From: Opitutia bacterium
GTDB taxonomy: Bacteria > Verrucomicrobiota > Verrucomicrobiia > Opitutales > Opitutaceae
NCBI GenBank assembly: GCA_947461205.1
Contig: CANHJG010000037.1
Coordinates: 1-41,146, forward strand
DNA: 41,146 nt
Direction: 5' to 3'
The position numbers were made by a program, and so were the translations under genes. The notes beneath the pieces were generated by a model that worked only from the letters and a program-made list of their open reading frames with translations, ran no database searches and was not told the DNA's origin. Shown in pieces: positions 26,799 to 35,825 of this stretch (positions are counted from its first letter, which is position 1; each line of letters begins with the position of its first letter).

Positions 26799-28202
26799 AT
26801 GTCGTCCCCTTCCGCGTCTTCCTCCCTCGGCCCGCGCCCCACGCGCACGCGCTATTGGGTCATCGTTTTCGCCATCACCATCGCCGTCGTCCAGTACATC
26901 GACCGCGTCGCGATCTCGCAGGCGAAGGCCGATGTCGCGCGGGACATGCAATTCACGGACGGGCAGATGGGCGCGATCTTCGCCGCCTTCGCGATGTCGT
27001 ATGCATTATTCGAGATTCCCACCGGCTGGCTGGGGGACAAGATCGGGGCGCGCAAGGTGCTCGTGCGCGTGGTCCTGTGGTGGTCGTTCTTCACCGCGGC
27101 GACCGGCTGGGCGTGGAGCTTCGTCTCGATGTGGATCACGCGCTTCCTGTTTGGGGCGGGCGAAGCGGGATGTTTCCCCAATCTCACGAAGGCGTTCAGT
27201 ACCTGGCTGCCAAAGAACGAGCGCACCCGGGCACAGGCGCTCATGTGGATGGGCGCGCGCTGGGGCGGGGCCTTCACGCCGCTGCTGGTGGTGACGGTCA
27301 TGGCGTTCGTGAGCTGGCGGGTGGCGTTTCAGATCTTCGCCGGTCTGGGCGTGTTATGGGCGGTGATTTTTTGGTTTTGGTTTCGGGACAACCCGCGCGA
27401 CCACCAGGGCGTCAACGCGGCCGAACTCGAGCTGCTGAAAGAGAACGCGCAGAATGTGGAGGGCCATGGGAACGTGCCGTGGCGCAAGCTCGCGACGCAT
27501 CCGAGCATGTGGCTGCTGTGGGGCCAGTACTTTTGCCTGAGCTACGGCTGGTATTTTTTCGTCACTTGGCTGCCGGACTATCTCAACACCAACGGCCGGC
27601 CGATTCTGTCCAACCAGTTCCTCCACTGGCTCGCCACCCAGATGGAGGGCACTGTCCGCCCCGACCTAATTCAGCCGATGCTGAAGGCGGTGCTGGCGGG
27701 GGTACCCCTGTTTTTCGGCGGCTTCGGGTCGCTGTTCGCGGGGCTGATCGCCAGCCGGTTGATCGCGCGCGGTTCGAGTGTGGTCATCGTCCGCCGCTCC
27801 TTTGGGTTTATCGGGTTCGCCGGGGCCTCCGCGTTGTTGATGACGTCGTTTTACGTCAAAGACCCGTTGCTGGCGATGCTGGCGATGGGGCTCGCGAGTT
27901 TCTTCAACGACCTGACGATGCCCGGCAGTTGGGCGAGTTGCATGGATATCGGCGGAAAATACGCGGGGACCGTCTCCGGCAGCATGAACATGATGGGTAA
28001 TTTTGGCGGCATGGTCGGACCATTTGCCGTGGGCCTGATCTTGGCCGCCACGACGCTGACGACCTCCACCGGCACGACGAAAAACTGGGAACTGGTCTTC
28101 GCCATCTCCTCGGCGATCTACTTTCTCGGCGCGTTTTTCTGGCTCTTTATCGATCCCGTGACGCCGCTCGAGGCTGACGGACCGGCCAAAACGACGAGCT
28201 GA
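26799..28202 (+). CDS. MFS permease, anion:cation symporter (ACS) type
   Basis: 467 aa from the ATG at 26799; the upstream open frame is a GC-rich extension without helices. About 12 membrane helices are visible. TM1 contains 'VVQYIDRVAIS', and the loop after TM2 has the MFS motif 'GWLGDKIGARKV' (76-87), as in hexuronate, galactonate, tartrate and phthalate carriers. A loop of about 40 residues lies in the second half ('TNGRPILSNQFLHWLATQ'). It should import an organic acid or sugar acid with protons across the inner membrane. The substrate is not readable, but the glycan-degrading genes nearby make a sugar acid plausible. It ends in a hairpin shared with the convergent gene. Confidence 0.92.
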   Translation: MSSPSASSSLGPRPTRTRYWVIVFAITIAVVQYIDRVAISQAKADVARDMQFTDGQMGAIFAAFAMSYALFEIPTGWLGDKIGARKVLVRVVLWWSFFTAATGWAWSFVSMWITRFLFGAGEAGCFPNLTKAFSTWLPKNERTRAQALMWMGARWGGAFTPLLVVTVMAFVSWRVAFQIFAGLGVLWAVIFWFWFRDNPRDHQGVNAAELELLKENAQNVEGHGNVPWRKLATHPSMWLLWGQYFCLSYGWYFFVTWLPDYLNTNGRPILSNQFLHWLATQMEGTVRPDLIQPMLKAVLAGVPLFFGGFGSLFAGLIASRLIARGSSVVIVRRSFGFIGFAGASALLMTSFYVKDPLLAMLAMGLASFFNDLTMPGSWASCMDIGGKYAGTVSGSMNMMGNFGGMVGPFAVGLILAATTLTTSTGTTKNWELVFAISSAIYFLGAFFWLFIDPVTPLEADGPAKTTS

Positions 28203-28237
28203 CGCGACGGGCGCCGCTGCGGTCCCGTGCGCGTCAG
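28199..28237. terminator. Bidirectional hairpin between convergent genes
   Basis: CTGACGCG (28199-28206) pairs with CGCGTCAG (28230-28237), then CGGG with CCCG across a small bulge, around a 12-nt loop. The hairpin contains the stop codons of both convergent genes, the MFS permease and the small unknown gene. T tracts are absent. Confidence 0.5.
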
Positions 28238-28590
28238 CGCATCGCTGGGCGGAGTTCGCGCCGAAGCTCCGCGGAGAGGATGAGCTGCTGCCGGCACGCC
28301 GCGTGCACGGCTTCGGCCGACGCGTCGGGCAGGGCCGCGGCCTGAAATGCGACCCGGAGCGAGGCGAGCGGCGGGAGTTTTGGCGTTTGCAGGCGACGTT
28401 CGCATTGGCTGCGCAGTCCGCTGGCGCGCGACTCGATCACGAGGAACACTTTTTCGGCGGCGGTAGCCGTCGCGGGCGTGAAGATGACCGCGACGCCCAG
28501 AGCGGCGGGCGGGATCGCGGGATCGATGCCGGCGGCCGGGCATGACGTCAGACCGAAGCGTTCCTGCCAGGGGGCGGTTTTATTTTCCAT
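28234..28590 (-). CDS. Hypothetical protein, 118 aa
   Basis: Starts at the ATG complementary to 28588-28590. I recognise no family. It opens with 'MENKTAPWQERFGLTSC', continues with 'IPPAALGVAVIFTPATATAA' and 'EKVFLVIESRASGLRSQCER', and ends in a helical C-terminus. The 'PPAALGVAVIF' part looks like buried strands, not a membrane helix. Support for a real gene is the normal residue composition, the lack of a better frame, and the shared hairpin with the convergent permease gene at its stop. It may be co-transcribed with the next small gene upstream (80 bp). Confidence 0.6.
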   Translation of the reverse strand: MENKTAPWQERFGLTSCPAAGIDPAIPPAALGVAVIFTPATATAAEKVFLVIESRASGLRSQCERRLQTPKLPPLASLRVAFQAAALPDASAEAVHAACRQQLILSAELRRELRPAMR

Positions 28591-28669
28591 CGGCGAGGGT
28601 CTCTCTCCGCCACCGACAACACAACGAGTTTGTGGAGCCGCGGGCGGTGGCGGCGGGGCCCGGCGCGGT

Positions 28670-29062
28670 TCAGGCGGTCCAGTCGATGGCTTTTTTCGGC
28701 CAGGCGCTCTTCCGCGTCCACGGACCGCTGATGTCGTGCATCTCGATCGCGATGCGCTGGGACTCGCCAGACGGTTCCATCTTGATGAAGTACACGGCTT
28801 CGACGCGGTCGGTACCGCCGGCGAGTTTGCCGCAGTAGATCGTCATCAGGAAATGGGCGGTTTCCTTGAGGTGTTTGGCGAAGCTCTTGGTGAGGTCGTT
28901 TTCGAAGGTGCCGTCGGTTTCGGACCAGAGGGCGGAGACGGTGACTTTGCCCTCGTTAGCTTTGGCCACGACCATGCCGTTCTTTTTGGCGTAGGTTTTG
29001 AAGGCGGGCAGCTTTTTAACCGCGACCGGAGAACTCTGCATGACAATCGAGTAGTTGGACAT
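28670..29062 (-). CDS. Hypothetical protein, 130 aa
   Basis: Starts at the ATG at 29062 ('MSNYSIVMQSSPVAVKKLPA'); the longer open frame upstream is Arg/Ser-rich and unlikely. It has no signal peptide or membrane helix and is a soluble alpha/beta-looking protein with 'TDRVEAVYFIKMEPSGES' and 'IAIEMHDISGPW'. I recognise no domain. Composition (many Lys, Glu, Ile, Tyr) is clearly protein-like against the GC-rich background, which supports coding. Function unknown. Confidence 0.7.
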   Translation of the reverse strand: MSNYSIVMQSSPVAVKKLPAFKTYAKKNGMVVAKANEGKVTVSALWSETDGTFENDLTKSFAKHLKETAHFLMTIYCGKLAGGTDRVEAVYFIKMEPSGESQRIAIEMHDISGPWTRKSAWPKKAIDWTA

Positions 29063-29316
29063 AAAAGGAAGGGAGTTGAAGGGCGTGGCAGAAGGAGGCG
29101 ATGACGTTGACGGAGGCAGAGAAAAACGGGCGCGGACTGCGAAACAAAACCGGCGCCGGGATTGCACGTTGGGTGATTTCCGGGCGAACGCCAGCCCCGC
29201 GTGGCGGGGGCGCAACGGGCCCGAGGACGGCCGTGGCCTCGTTCGCGTGGTGGCCGCCCTTCAGGGCGACGACGCGGCCGGGCAATCCGGCAGCCGTAAC
29301 GGGAAAGGCGGGACGC

Positions 29317-30435
29317 TCAGCGCGCGGCGGCCGGTTTGGCGCCGGTGATCTCGGCGAGTTTACGGAAGAAGCCGGCCTTGCGGGGCGAGCTGATGCTCCA
29401 ATCGGCCGGCAGGCTCTGATAGCCCTCGGCGTGGCCTTCGCCCTTCATGCGGAAATCGAAGTAGCCCCAGCTCGCGTATTCACCGACGGCGGACGTGAAG
29501 TGGTTGGTGGGCACCTCGAAGTTGAAATGGTCATCCTCGTTGAACACGATCGGCATGGGCCGGTAGCCGGGAATCTTGCGCGTGAGCTGCACCAGCTCGG
29601 CGATGCGCTTGGGGTCGCTGACGCCGTTGCCGTGGAGGAGCAGGTAGTCGGAGGAGCGCACGACGTTTTCCAGGGGGAGGGTGTTACCGGGGTAGGAGGT
29701 CGTCACGAGGAGGCGGTGGCCGTCGGGAGCCGTGGCCTTTTTGACGCGGTCGATGAGTTCGTGGATCCGGGCGGGCCGGAGGACTTCGTGGTCGTAGCTT
29801 TTCGGATTGGTCTCGTTGTTCACCTCGATGAGGACGTTGCGCCAGCCGTTTTTGAGCACCCACTCGGTGCAGGCGTCGGTGGCACGGAGGACGGCGGCCT
29901 CGTCGGTGAGACGCTGGTCCTGACCGAAGTAAAAATAGCCGAGGATGACGACCAGGCCGAGATCGTCGGCGAAATGGATGATGCGGGCCATGCGCTCGAG
30001 GTAGGCCGGGAGCGGCGTGCCGTCGGGGGAGAACGCGGCGTTGTTCCACGGCTGCTGGGCAGAGTAGCCCTCCGGAGACCCGCCTTGGAAATTGATGGTG
30101 AAGGCGAGGAGGCCATGGGCGCGCCAGCCGGGCATGGCGGCGAGGAATTCGCGGGTATTGCGCTCAGCGTCCCATTTGCCGGTATCGGGATAGGCCCAGC
30201 GGCTGATCGTCGCAGCGTTCGCGTCGTCGAACACGCCCTGGACCATGCGGGCGTTCATAAGCAGGCCCTCGATTTTTTTATCCTGCCAAGTGCGGCCGGC
30301 GTAGGTCGGGCGGCCATTGATGAAAAATTGGTCGCCGACGATGGCAACGGTGGTTTTCGGACCGGGTGGGGGCGAGGCAGCGGGAGCGCACGAGGCGGCC
30401 AGGACAAACAGGGTGACGAGTAGGCGGGGATTCAT
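29317..30435 (-). CDS. Putative clan GH-A glycoside hydrolase (GH5-like), exported
   Basis: 372 aa with a signal peptide (1-20, 'RLLVTLFVLAASCAPAA'; a lipoprotein Cys at 16 is possible but the lipobox is weak). The body reads as a TIM barrel. 'VLIEVNNETN' gives an Asn-Glu acid/base candidate (Glu208) at the end of a strand, and 'PIVFNEDDHF' a nucleophile candidate (Glu300) on a later strand, the spacing expected of clan GH-A. 'VAIVGDQFFINGRPTYAGR' resembles the start of GH5- and GH2-like catalytic domains. It probably hydrolyses a beta-linked glycan in the periplasm or outside. The exact family and substrate are not claimed. It lies 63 bp after the rhamnosidase-like gene on the same strand. 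Confidence 0.75.
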   Translation of the reverse strand: MNPRLLVTLFVLAASCAPAASPPPGPKTTVAIVGDQFFINGRPTYAGRTWQDKKIEGLLMNARMVQGVFDDANAATISRWAYPDTGKWDAERNTREFLAAMPGWRAHGLLAFTINFQGGSPEGYSAQQPWNNAAFSPDGTPLPAYLERMARIIHFADDLGLVVILGYFYFGQDQRLTDEAAVLRATDACTEWVLKNGWRNVLIEVNNETNPKSYDHEVLRPARIHELIDRVKKATAPDGHRLLVTTSYPGNTLPLENVVRSSDYLLLHGNGVSDPKRIAELVQLTRKIPGYRPMPIVFNEDDHFNFEVPTNHFTSAVGEYASWGYFDFRMKGEGHAEGYQSLPADWSISSPRKAGFFRKLAEITGAKPAAAR

Positions 30436-30498
30436 GGAGGAACGAGAGGAGGGGCGAGCCCGCGGGCTGCACAGGCGGGCGCCGCGGGCGGATGGCGA

Positions 30499-32286
30499 TC
30501 AACGAACCTCGAGCGACGCGGTTCCGCTGATGGGCTGGTCGAGAATCCACCAGGCGCCGGTGCGCTGGGCGGCGACGGCTTTTTCGCCCCGGAATACGCC
30601 GCGGGAAGAGGGGGCGGCGGGGAGTTCGACCCGGGCGGTCATGCCCGTGGGCAAGGTCACGTCGAGGCGAAAGGTCGCCGCGTTCTTCCAGCTGACGAGC
30701 ACGGGGCCGCGGGGAGTCGGGATTTTACCGTCGGCGTCGGCGAGCTTGCCGGGATGGGGCCGGAGGGTGGCTTGGCTCCACCCGGGGGTGAGCACGCGGA
30801 GGCCGAGCACGTAGTTGGGAAACAGATTCGCAGGCGCGGCGCCCCAGGCGTGGTTCCAATCTTGGTTGGGCTTGTATTTCTGGTCCCAAGCCTCCCAGGT
30901 GATCGTCGTGCCGCTCTCGACCATGTGTTTCCAACTGCGGTCGCCGGGAGCCACAATCAGCGCGTGCGCGGTGTCGGCGGCGCCGTGGGCGAAGAGGGCT
31001 TCGAGGAGGTATTGCGCCGCGTAAACCGAGCAGGCCATGCCGCGGGAGGCTACGAAGGCCGTGACGCGCGTGCGCTCGGCTTCCGGTACGAGGCCGAAGG
31101 CGAGGGGGAAGAGGTTGGCGTGTTGGGAGGCGTGGTCGGTGCCTTCGCCGTCGCGGTAGACGCCGCGGGTGGGGTCGAAGAGTTTGGCTTGGAACGCGGC
31201 GCGGGCGGTGCGTTCGCGGGCGGCGTAGTCCGCCGCGTCAGCGTCGTGCCGCAGGACACGGGCGAGGTCGGCCATCAGCGCGAGGCCACGGAGGTAAAAC
31301 GCGTTGGCGACCGTATTGACGGGCGTGAAGACAAAGCCGTCGCGTTCGGTGACGGGCCAGTCGACGAGGTCGCCTTTTTTGAGGTGGGCGGGTGTGCTGG
31401 TGATGAGGCCGTCGGCGCGGGCGCGTTCGAGGAGGAGTTTGGCTTTGAGGGCCGCGTAACGCGGGGCGATCCACGCGGCGTCGCCGGTGTGCATCCAGTC
31501 GGCGTGAACCATGAAGATGAGGTGGGTGGCCCATTCGGTGGGCCAGGTGGCATTGGCCATCAGGTGATCGTAGGTGTCGCGGGCCATCCGGAAGTCGCGG
31601 TCAGTGGTGTAATGGGAAATCTGATTCAGATAGGCGTCGGCCTCGTAGGGAATGCGCTCGCGATCGCCGTCGACGTAGACGCCGGCAAAGGTCGTGGCCT
31701 TGATCGAATAGCGGCAGAGTTCCCAGATGCGGTTGTAGAGCGGATCGGAGGAGCGGAAGGAAGCGGCAGAGTCGTCCCAGGTGGTGGCGAAGGCACTCTG
31801 GCGGCGGAGGTGCGCGGGGCGGAGTTCGCCGCTCCAGCCCTCGATTTCAACCCAGCGGAACGGGAGCACGGTGCCCCAGGCGGCGGGCGTGAGGACGGCA
31901 GACGGGGTCACGTGGCCGAACTGGTCCGGCTTTTCTCCGGGGGCGACTTGGCGGGTGTTGCGCGCATCGGGGGCGGGCGCGACGAGGAGGGGTTTATCGC
32001 CGGCGAGGGTGACGGTGGCGGCGGCGTAGCGGACGGTGCCGGGCGGTGTGCGGTGGATGCGGCCGGCGGCAACCGCCTCGCCGAAATGGGCCGTTACGGT
32101 TCCCGTGGCGCCGGCCGGCGGCGTCAGGCGAAGGTTGCCGAAGGCGACGCGGCCGAAGTCAACGAGCACTACACCGGGCGCGACGTTCGTGATCGTGACC
32201 GGCGCCTCGTCGACGAGGTGGATGGGAGCGCCGCGCGCGATGCAGAGCAGGACGGCGGGGAGCAGCGTGCGGAGGAGCGTTTTCAT
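30499..32286 (-). CDS. Alpha-L-rhamnosidase-like (GH78-type) exported hydrolase
   Basis: 595 aa from the ATG at 32286; the longer frame upstream is poorly conserved in character. A signal peptide covers residues 1-20 ('LLRTLLPAVLLCIARGAP'). An N-terminal beta domain (about 25-165) has 'LVDFGRVAFGNLRL', as in bacterial rhamnosidase accessory domains. A six-hairpin barrel follows: 'IWELCRYSIKATTF', 'DGDRERIPYEADAYL' (206-220, where GH78 enzymes carry their acid motif) and 'GTTITWEAWD' (459-468). 'NHAWGAAPANLFPNYVLG' and a C-terminal beta domain close it. The acidic motif differs from the classical D-x-x-x-R-D-E-R form, so another sugar specificity is possible. The downstream GH-A-like gene probably belongs to the same unit. 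Confidence 0.85.
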   Translation of the reverse strand: MKTLLRTLLPAVLLCIARGAPIHLVDEAPVTITNVAPGVVLVDFGRVAFGNLRLTPPAGATGTVTAHFGEAVAAGRIHRTPPGTVRYAAATVTLAGDKPLLVAPAPDARNTRQVAPGEKPDQFGHVTPSAVLTPAAWGTVLPFRWVEIEGWSGELRPAHLRRQSAFATTWDDSAASFRSSDPLYNRIWELCRYSIKATTFAGVYVDGDRERIPYEADAYLNQISHYTTDRDFRMARDTYDHLMANATWPTEWATHLIFMVHADWMHTGDAAWIAPRYAALKAKLLLERARADGLITSTPAHLKKGDLVDWPVTERDGFVFTPVNTVANAFYLRGLALMADLARVLRHDADAADYAARERTARAAFQAKLFDPTRGVYRDGEGTDHASQHANLFPLAFGLVPEAERTRVTAFVASRGMACSVYAAQYLLEALFAHGAADTAHALIVAPGDRSWKHMVESGTTITWEAWDQKYKPNQDWNHAWGAAPANLFPNYVLGLRVLTPGWSQATLRPHPGKLADADGKIPTPRGPVLVSWKNAATFRLDVTLPTGMTARVELPAAPSSRGVFRGEKAVAAQRTGAWWILDQPISGTASLEVR

Positions 32287-32816
32287 CAGCGGACGGAACC
32301 AGGGTGAAGCGGCCGAGTGGGGGCCAGCCGGGAGCGGAGACGGAGCGAGGACGAAGCGCGGGGCAACCAGCAGCATAGGGCGAGAGAGAAAACGACGGTA
32401 TTGTTCCGATTATCCAATCCAAAAAACGGACGCGGGGGATTTGGAATCAGCCGGCACTCACCGGCGCGCCGGTCCGGGACCGGCCATGCCGCCTTCGGTT
32501 TTCCGTCGCGCGCCCTGGGAGCAAGGCAATCCGGCCGGCTGGATTCCCGCGGCGCTGCGCCGCTCGCGCCCCTGTGCGGGCGGACCGGCGAAAAGGTTCG
32601 GAGCGCGAGCCCGATGCCGGGTAGGCAGCGCGACCGCGCGCCCTTCGGCGCCGGCGTGATCGAGAGCGGGCCCGGCGAGCGGGAGTGCGCGCTCTGGGGC
32701 CGGGCGGGCGAAGTCGGGCCCCGCGGGAAAAAAGGAGCGCGGGGACGAACGGGAGGCGGGAGCGCCAATGGCGCGACGCCGACCATCCCACCGCGCCCGC
32801 CCGGCCGGGCGGCCGA
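32287..32816. other. Intergenic region, no gene supported
   Basis: About 530 bp between the thioesterase end and the rhamnosidase-like gene start, both on the minus strand. Open frames are Arg/Pro/Gly-rich shadows. It should hold the promoter of the rhamnosidase-like gene. An AT-richer patch (about 32395-32430) directly upstream is the best place for it, but no clear boxes were seen. Confidence 0.4.
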
Positions 32817-33284
32817 TCAGGCGAGCAGACCGGGCGCCGGCGCCGGGATGGGGGCGACGAACGCGAACGCGGCGCGGACCGCGTCGGGCACCGGTTCGGC
32901 TTCCATCCGGCCGGTGGCGTCCTGGCGCACATGCACCGTCGTCATTCTCCCCCGGGCCACCTCGGTCCACTTGCCCGCGCGGTCTTTTTGAAAGAGAAAT
33001 TCGAACCCGAGGCTGGTTGGCGCCACTTCGCCGATCGAGCCCGTGATGCGCACGACGTCGCCACAGCGCAACGGACGCACAAACGTGCAGGCCGCTTCGC
33101 GCCGCGGCCAGCCGAGGCGCAGGCCCGCGGGCGTTGTGCTCATCATGGGCAGGTGCACAGCTCGAAACCACTCATGTTCGCACACCTCCATCCAACGGTA
33201 AAAATTGGAAAAGTGCATGATCCCGGCCGCATCGGTCTCATGGAATTCGACCCGGCGTGTAATAGAAAAAGTCGGACTGGCCAT
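32817..33284 (-). CDS. Hotdog-fold acyl-CoA thioesterase (YbgC/4HBT family)
   Basis: 155 aa, cytosolic. The N-terminal motif 'VEFHETDAAGIMHFSNFYRW' (12-31) is the 4-hydroxybenzoyl-CoA thioesterase signature with catalytic Asp18. The hotdog strands follow ('CGDVVRITGSIGEV', 'SLGFEFLFQ', 'ARGRMTTVHV'). It should hydrolyse an acyl-CoA thioester. The family covers short-chain and aromatic acyl-CoAs, so the substrate is open. The C-terminus carries about 20 extra Ala/Pro residues. It is transcribed away from the FAD oxidoreductase pair. Confidence 0.92.
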   Translation of the reverse strand: MASPTFSITRRVEFHETDAAGIMHFSNFYRWMEVCEHEWFRAVHLPMMSTTPAGLRLGWPRREAACTFVRPLRCGDVVRITGSIGEVAPTSLGFEFLFQKDRAGKWTEVARGRMTTVHVRQDATGRMEAEPVPDAVRAAFAFVAPIPAPAPGLLA

Positions 33285-33642
33285 GGGGGGAGGGTGGGGG
33301 TTCCCCCGGTCCTGTCAAAAGCGCCCGACGGATTTACGGCGGGCGAAAGCCGCGGGGAACCCTGGGGCTCCCCCTGCCTTGCGAAGTGACCGTCAAACGG
33401 GGGGCGCGGACGGCGGTGGCGTTACGCGCTTCGCGCGGACGTTTTCCAAAGCGGCAGGGGCGGGGCCCGCCCGAAACCCACGGTTCGTTTTACGGAGATC
33501 AACGAGGGGGCGACGCAGAGCGTCGGACCGGAACGCGCCCCGTGCGCGAGAGGATGGTCCGGCGCAAGGGTGCGTGGCGCGGTGGCCGGCGGAGCGGAAA
33601 TCGGGATTGCACGACCGGCAGGGGCGGCGAGGCTGCACTCTC
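33285..33642. other. Divergent intergenic region
   Basis: 358 bp between the divergent thioesterase and FAD oxidoreductase genes. It must hold promoters for both directions. Visible structures are the short palindrome GGGGGTTCCCCC (33297-33308) and a 6-bp inverted repeat CGCCCG/CGGGCG around 33322-33345. No coding support. Confidence 0.4.
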
Positions 33643-34593
33643 ATGAATGAAACCATCGCGGTCGTTGGCGCAGGCATTTCTGGGCTATTGCTGGCCCGGG
33701 CGTTGAAGTTGGGAGGGGCCGAGGTCGTGGTTTTCGAAAAGAGCCGGGGCTTCGGGGGACGTTTGGCGACGAAACGGGTGGGGGATGCGACCTTTGACAC
33801 GGGGGCACAATATTTCACAGCCAAGTCGGAGCGCTTTGCCGGGTTGGTCGCCGAATGGGCGGCGGCCGGAGTAGTGGCGCGGTGGCCCGGGGCGTCCGCG
33901 CACCGCTGGATCGCCCGGCCGGGGATGAACGCGCTGGGGCGGTTTTTGGCCGAGGGGGTGGACGTGCGGCGGGAGGCGAAAATTTTGCAGGTGCAGCGGA
34001 GCGATGGAGGCTGGGCGCTGACGATCGAAAATCAGCCGACGAGCGAGGCGCGGCGCCTGGTGCTGACGGCCCCGCTACCGCAATCACTGGCCCTGCTGAG
34101 AGCGGGTGGGGTGGAGTTGCCGCCCGCGTTGGCGGACGAATTGGCGGCGCTGACGTATCATCCCTGCCTGGCGTTGCTGCTGACGCTCGGCGGCGCGAGC
34201 GCGGTGCCGGCCGAGGGAGTCGCGCTGGCGGACGGACCGGTGCGGTGGCTCGCCGACAATACCAAAAAGGGCGTCTCGGCGGGTAGGGCTGGAGCGGTGA
34301 CGGTGCATTTGAGTCCCGCTTTTTCGGCCGAGCATTATGGGAAGAGCGAAACGGAGCTGGCGGCTCTGGTGATACCGGGCATCGCGGACCGCTTGGGTGC
34401 GCCCGTGGTCAACGTGTTCGTGCAGCGCTGGAAGTTCAGCGAGCCGGTGGGGGCGTATGCGCCGCGGTGTGTGTGGTTGCCGGAGCTGGGGCTGGGCCTG
34501 GCGGGCGATGCGCTGGGCGGGCCCCGGGTGGAAGGCGCGGCGATGTCGGGCGTGGAGCTGGCCGCGCGGATGAAGGCGGAGGGGGGCGGATGA
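33643..34593 (+). CDS. Renalase-like FAD-dependent amine oxidase family protein
   Basis: 316 aa from the ATG at 33643. The FAD-binding Rossmann motif 'VVGAGISG' (7-14), Glu32 for the ribose, and 'GFGGRLATKR' (37-46) are intact. The phrase 'FDTGAQYFTA' (51-60) is characteristic of the renalase-like branch of NAD(P)/FAD oxidoreductases. The C-terminal 'LGLAGDALGGPRVEGAAMSG' closes the FAD site. The substrate is not known for most bacterial members. The last four bases overlap the next gene's start (ATGA), so the pair is translationally coupled. Confidence 0.92.
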   Translation: MNETIAVVGAGISGLLLARALKLGGAEVVVFEKSRGFGGRLATKRVGDATFDTGAQYFTAKSERFAGLVAEWAAAGVVARWPGASAHRWIARPGMNALGRFLAEGVDVRREAKILQVQRSDGGWALTIENQPTSEARRLVLTAPLPQSLALLRAGGVELPPALADELAALTYHPCLALLLTLGGASAVPAEGVALADGPVRWLADNTKKGVSAGRAGAVTVHLSPAFSAEHYGKSETELAALVIPGIADRLGAPVVNVFVQRWKFSEPVGAYAPRCVWLPELGLGLAGDALGGPRVEGAAMSGVELAARMKAEGGG

Positions 34594-35825
34594 ACGACGT
34601 GGTGATTGTCGGTGCGGGGCTGGCAGGCTTGACCTGTGCGCGGCGGCTGCAGGCGGGCGGGGTCGACTGTGTGGTGCTGGAGGGCAGCGATGCGGTGGGT
34701 GGGCGCGTGCGAACGGATGGAGTGGCGGGGTATCGGCTGGACCGCGGTTTTCAGGTGCTGCTGACGGCGTATCCGGCGGCGCAAACGTGGCTGGACTATG
34801 CGCCGCTGGAGTTGAAGACGTTCTCGGCGGGCGCACGGGTGTGGTGCGACGGGCGGATGCATCGGGTGAGCGACCCCTGGCGGGAACCGAGGGCGCTGTG
34901 GGACACGCTGCGGGCGCCGGTGGGTTCGCTGGCGGACAAGGTGCGGATTGCGACGCTGCGGGCGGCGGCGCGGCGGGGGACAATGGCGGAGCTCTTTGCC
35001 CGGCCGGAAACCTCGGCGCTGAGCGCGTTGCGGGCGCACGGATTCAGTGAGCGGATGATCGAGCGGTTTATGCGGCCCTGGCTGGGGGGCGTTTTTTTGG
35101 ACGCGGACTTGGCGACGTCGAGCCGGATGCTGGAGTTTGTGTTCCGGATGTTTGCCGAGGGCGACACCGCGGTGCCGGCGCACGGCATGCAGGCGATCCC
35201 GGAGCAACTGGCGGCGGGCCTTTCGGCGGGAACGGTGCGGCTCAACGCGCGGGTGGCCGCGGTCGAGGCGGGCGCGGTGCGGTTGGGGAGCGGCGAGCGG
35301 ATCGCGGGGCGGCAAATCGTCGTGGCGGCGGAGGCGGCGGGTGCGGCGGAGTTGTTGCCCGAAGTGGAGGTGCCCGCGGGGCGGGCGGTGACGACGGTCT
35401 ATTTTGGCGCGCCGGCGAGTCCGCTGGGCGAGGCGACGTTGGTGCTGAACGGCACCGGCCGGGGCGGAGTGAACAACGTCGCGGTGATGAGCGATGTCGC
35501 GCCCGGGTATGCGCCCGCCGGGGCGGCGCTGGTGTCGGTTTCGTTCCTCGGGGAAACGACGGGGGACGACCGGGCGTTGGTGGAGCAGGTGCGGCGGGAG
35601 TTGGAGCCGTGGTTTGGCGCGGCGGTGCTCGAGTGGTCGTGGCTGCGCACCTATCGGTTGCGGCGGGCGTTGCCGGTGCGGTGGCCGCTGGAACGGCGGG
35701 CCCCGCGCGCAGTGCGACCAGGGGTTTGGGTGGCGGGGGATTGGACGAATTCGGCTTCGATCCAAGGCGCGATGGAGAGCGGAGAGAGGGTGGCTGAAAT
35801 GATCTTGGGAGCCACCGGTCCGTGA
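34590..35825 (+). CDS. FAD-dependent oxidoreductase (protoporphyrinogen oxidase/phytoene desaturase-like)
   Basis: 411 aa. The start ATG at 34590 overlaps the preceding stop, and a GGAGGGGGG purine run just upstream can serve as ribosome-binding site. 'VVIVGAGLAGL' (4-14), Glu31 and 'AVGGRVRTD' (35-43) bind FAD. 'GYRLDRGFQVLLTAYPAA' and the C-terminal 'WVAGDWTNSASIQGAMESGE' follow the amine-oxidase/CrtI-like pattern. The substrate cannot be assigned. Being coupled to a second FAD enzyme suggests that they act in one pathway, for example on an isoprenoid or amine; this is inference. Confidence 0.92.
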   Translation: MNDVVIVGAGLAGLTCARRLQAGGVDCVVLEGSDAVGGRVRTDGVAGYRLDRGFQVLLTAYPAAQTWLDYAPLELKTFSAGARVWCDGRMHRVSDPWREPRALWDTLRAPVGSLADKVRIATLRAAARRGTMAELFARPETSALSALRAHGFSERMIERFMRPWLGGVFLDADLATSSRMLEFVFRMFAEGDTAVPAHGMQAIPEQLAAGLSAGTVRLNARVAAVEAGAVRLGSGERIAGRQIVVAAEAAGAAELLPEVEVPAGRAVTTVYFGAPASPLGEATLVLNGTGRGGVNNVAVMSDVAPGYAPAGAALVSVSFLGETTGDDRALVEQVRRELEPWFGAAVLEWSWLRTYRLRRALPVRWPLERRAPRAVRPGVWVAGDWTNSASIQGAMESGERVAEMILGATGP

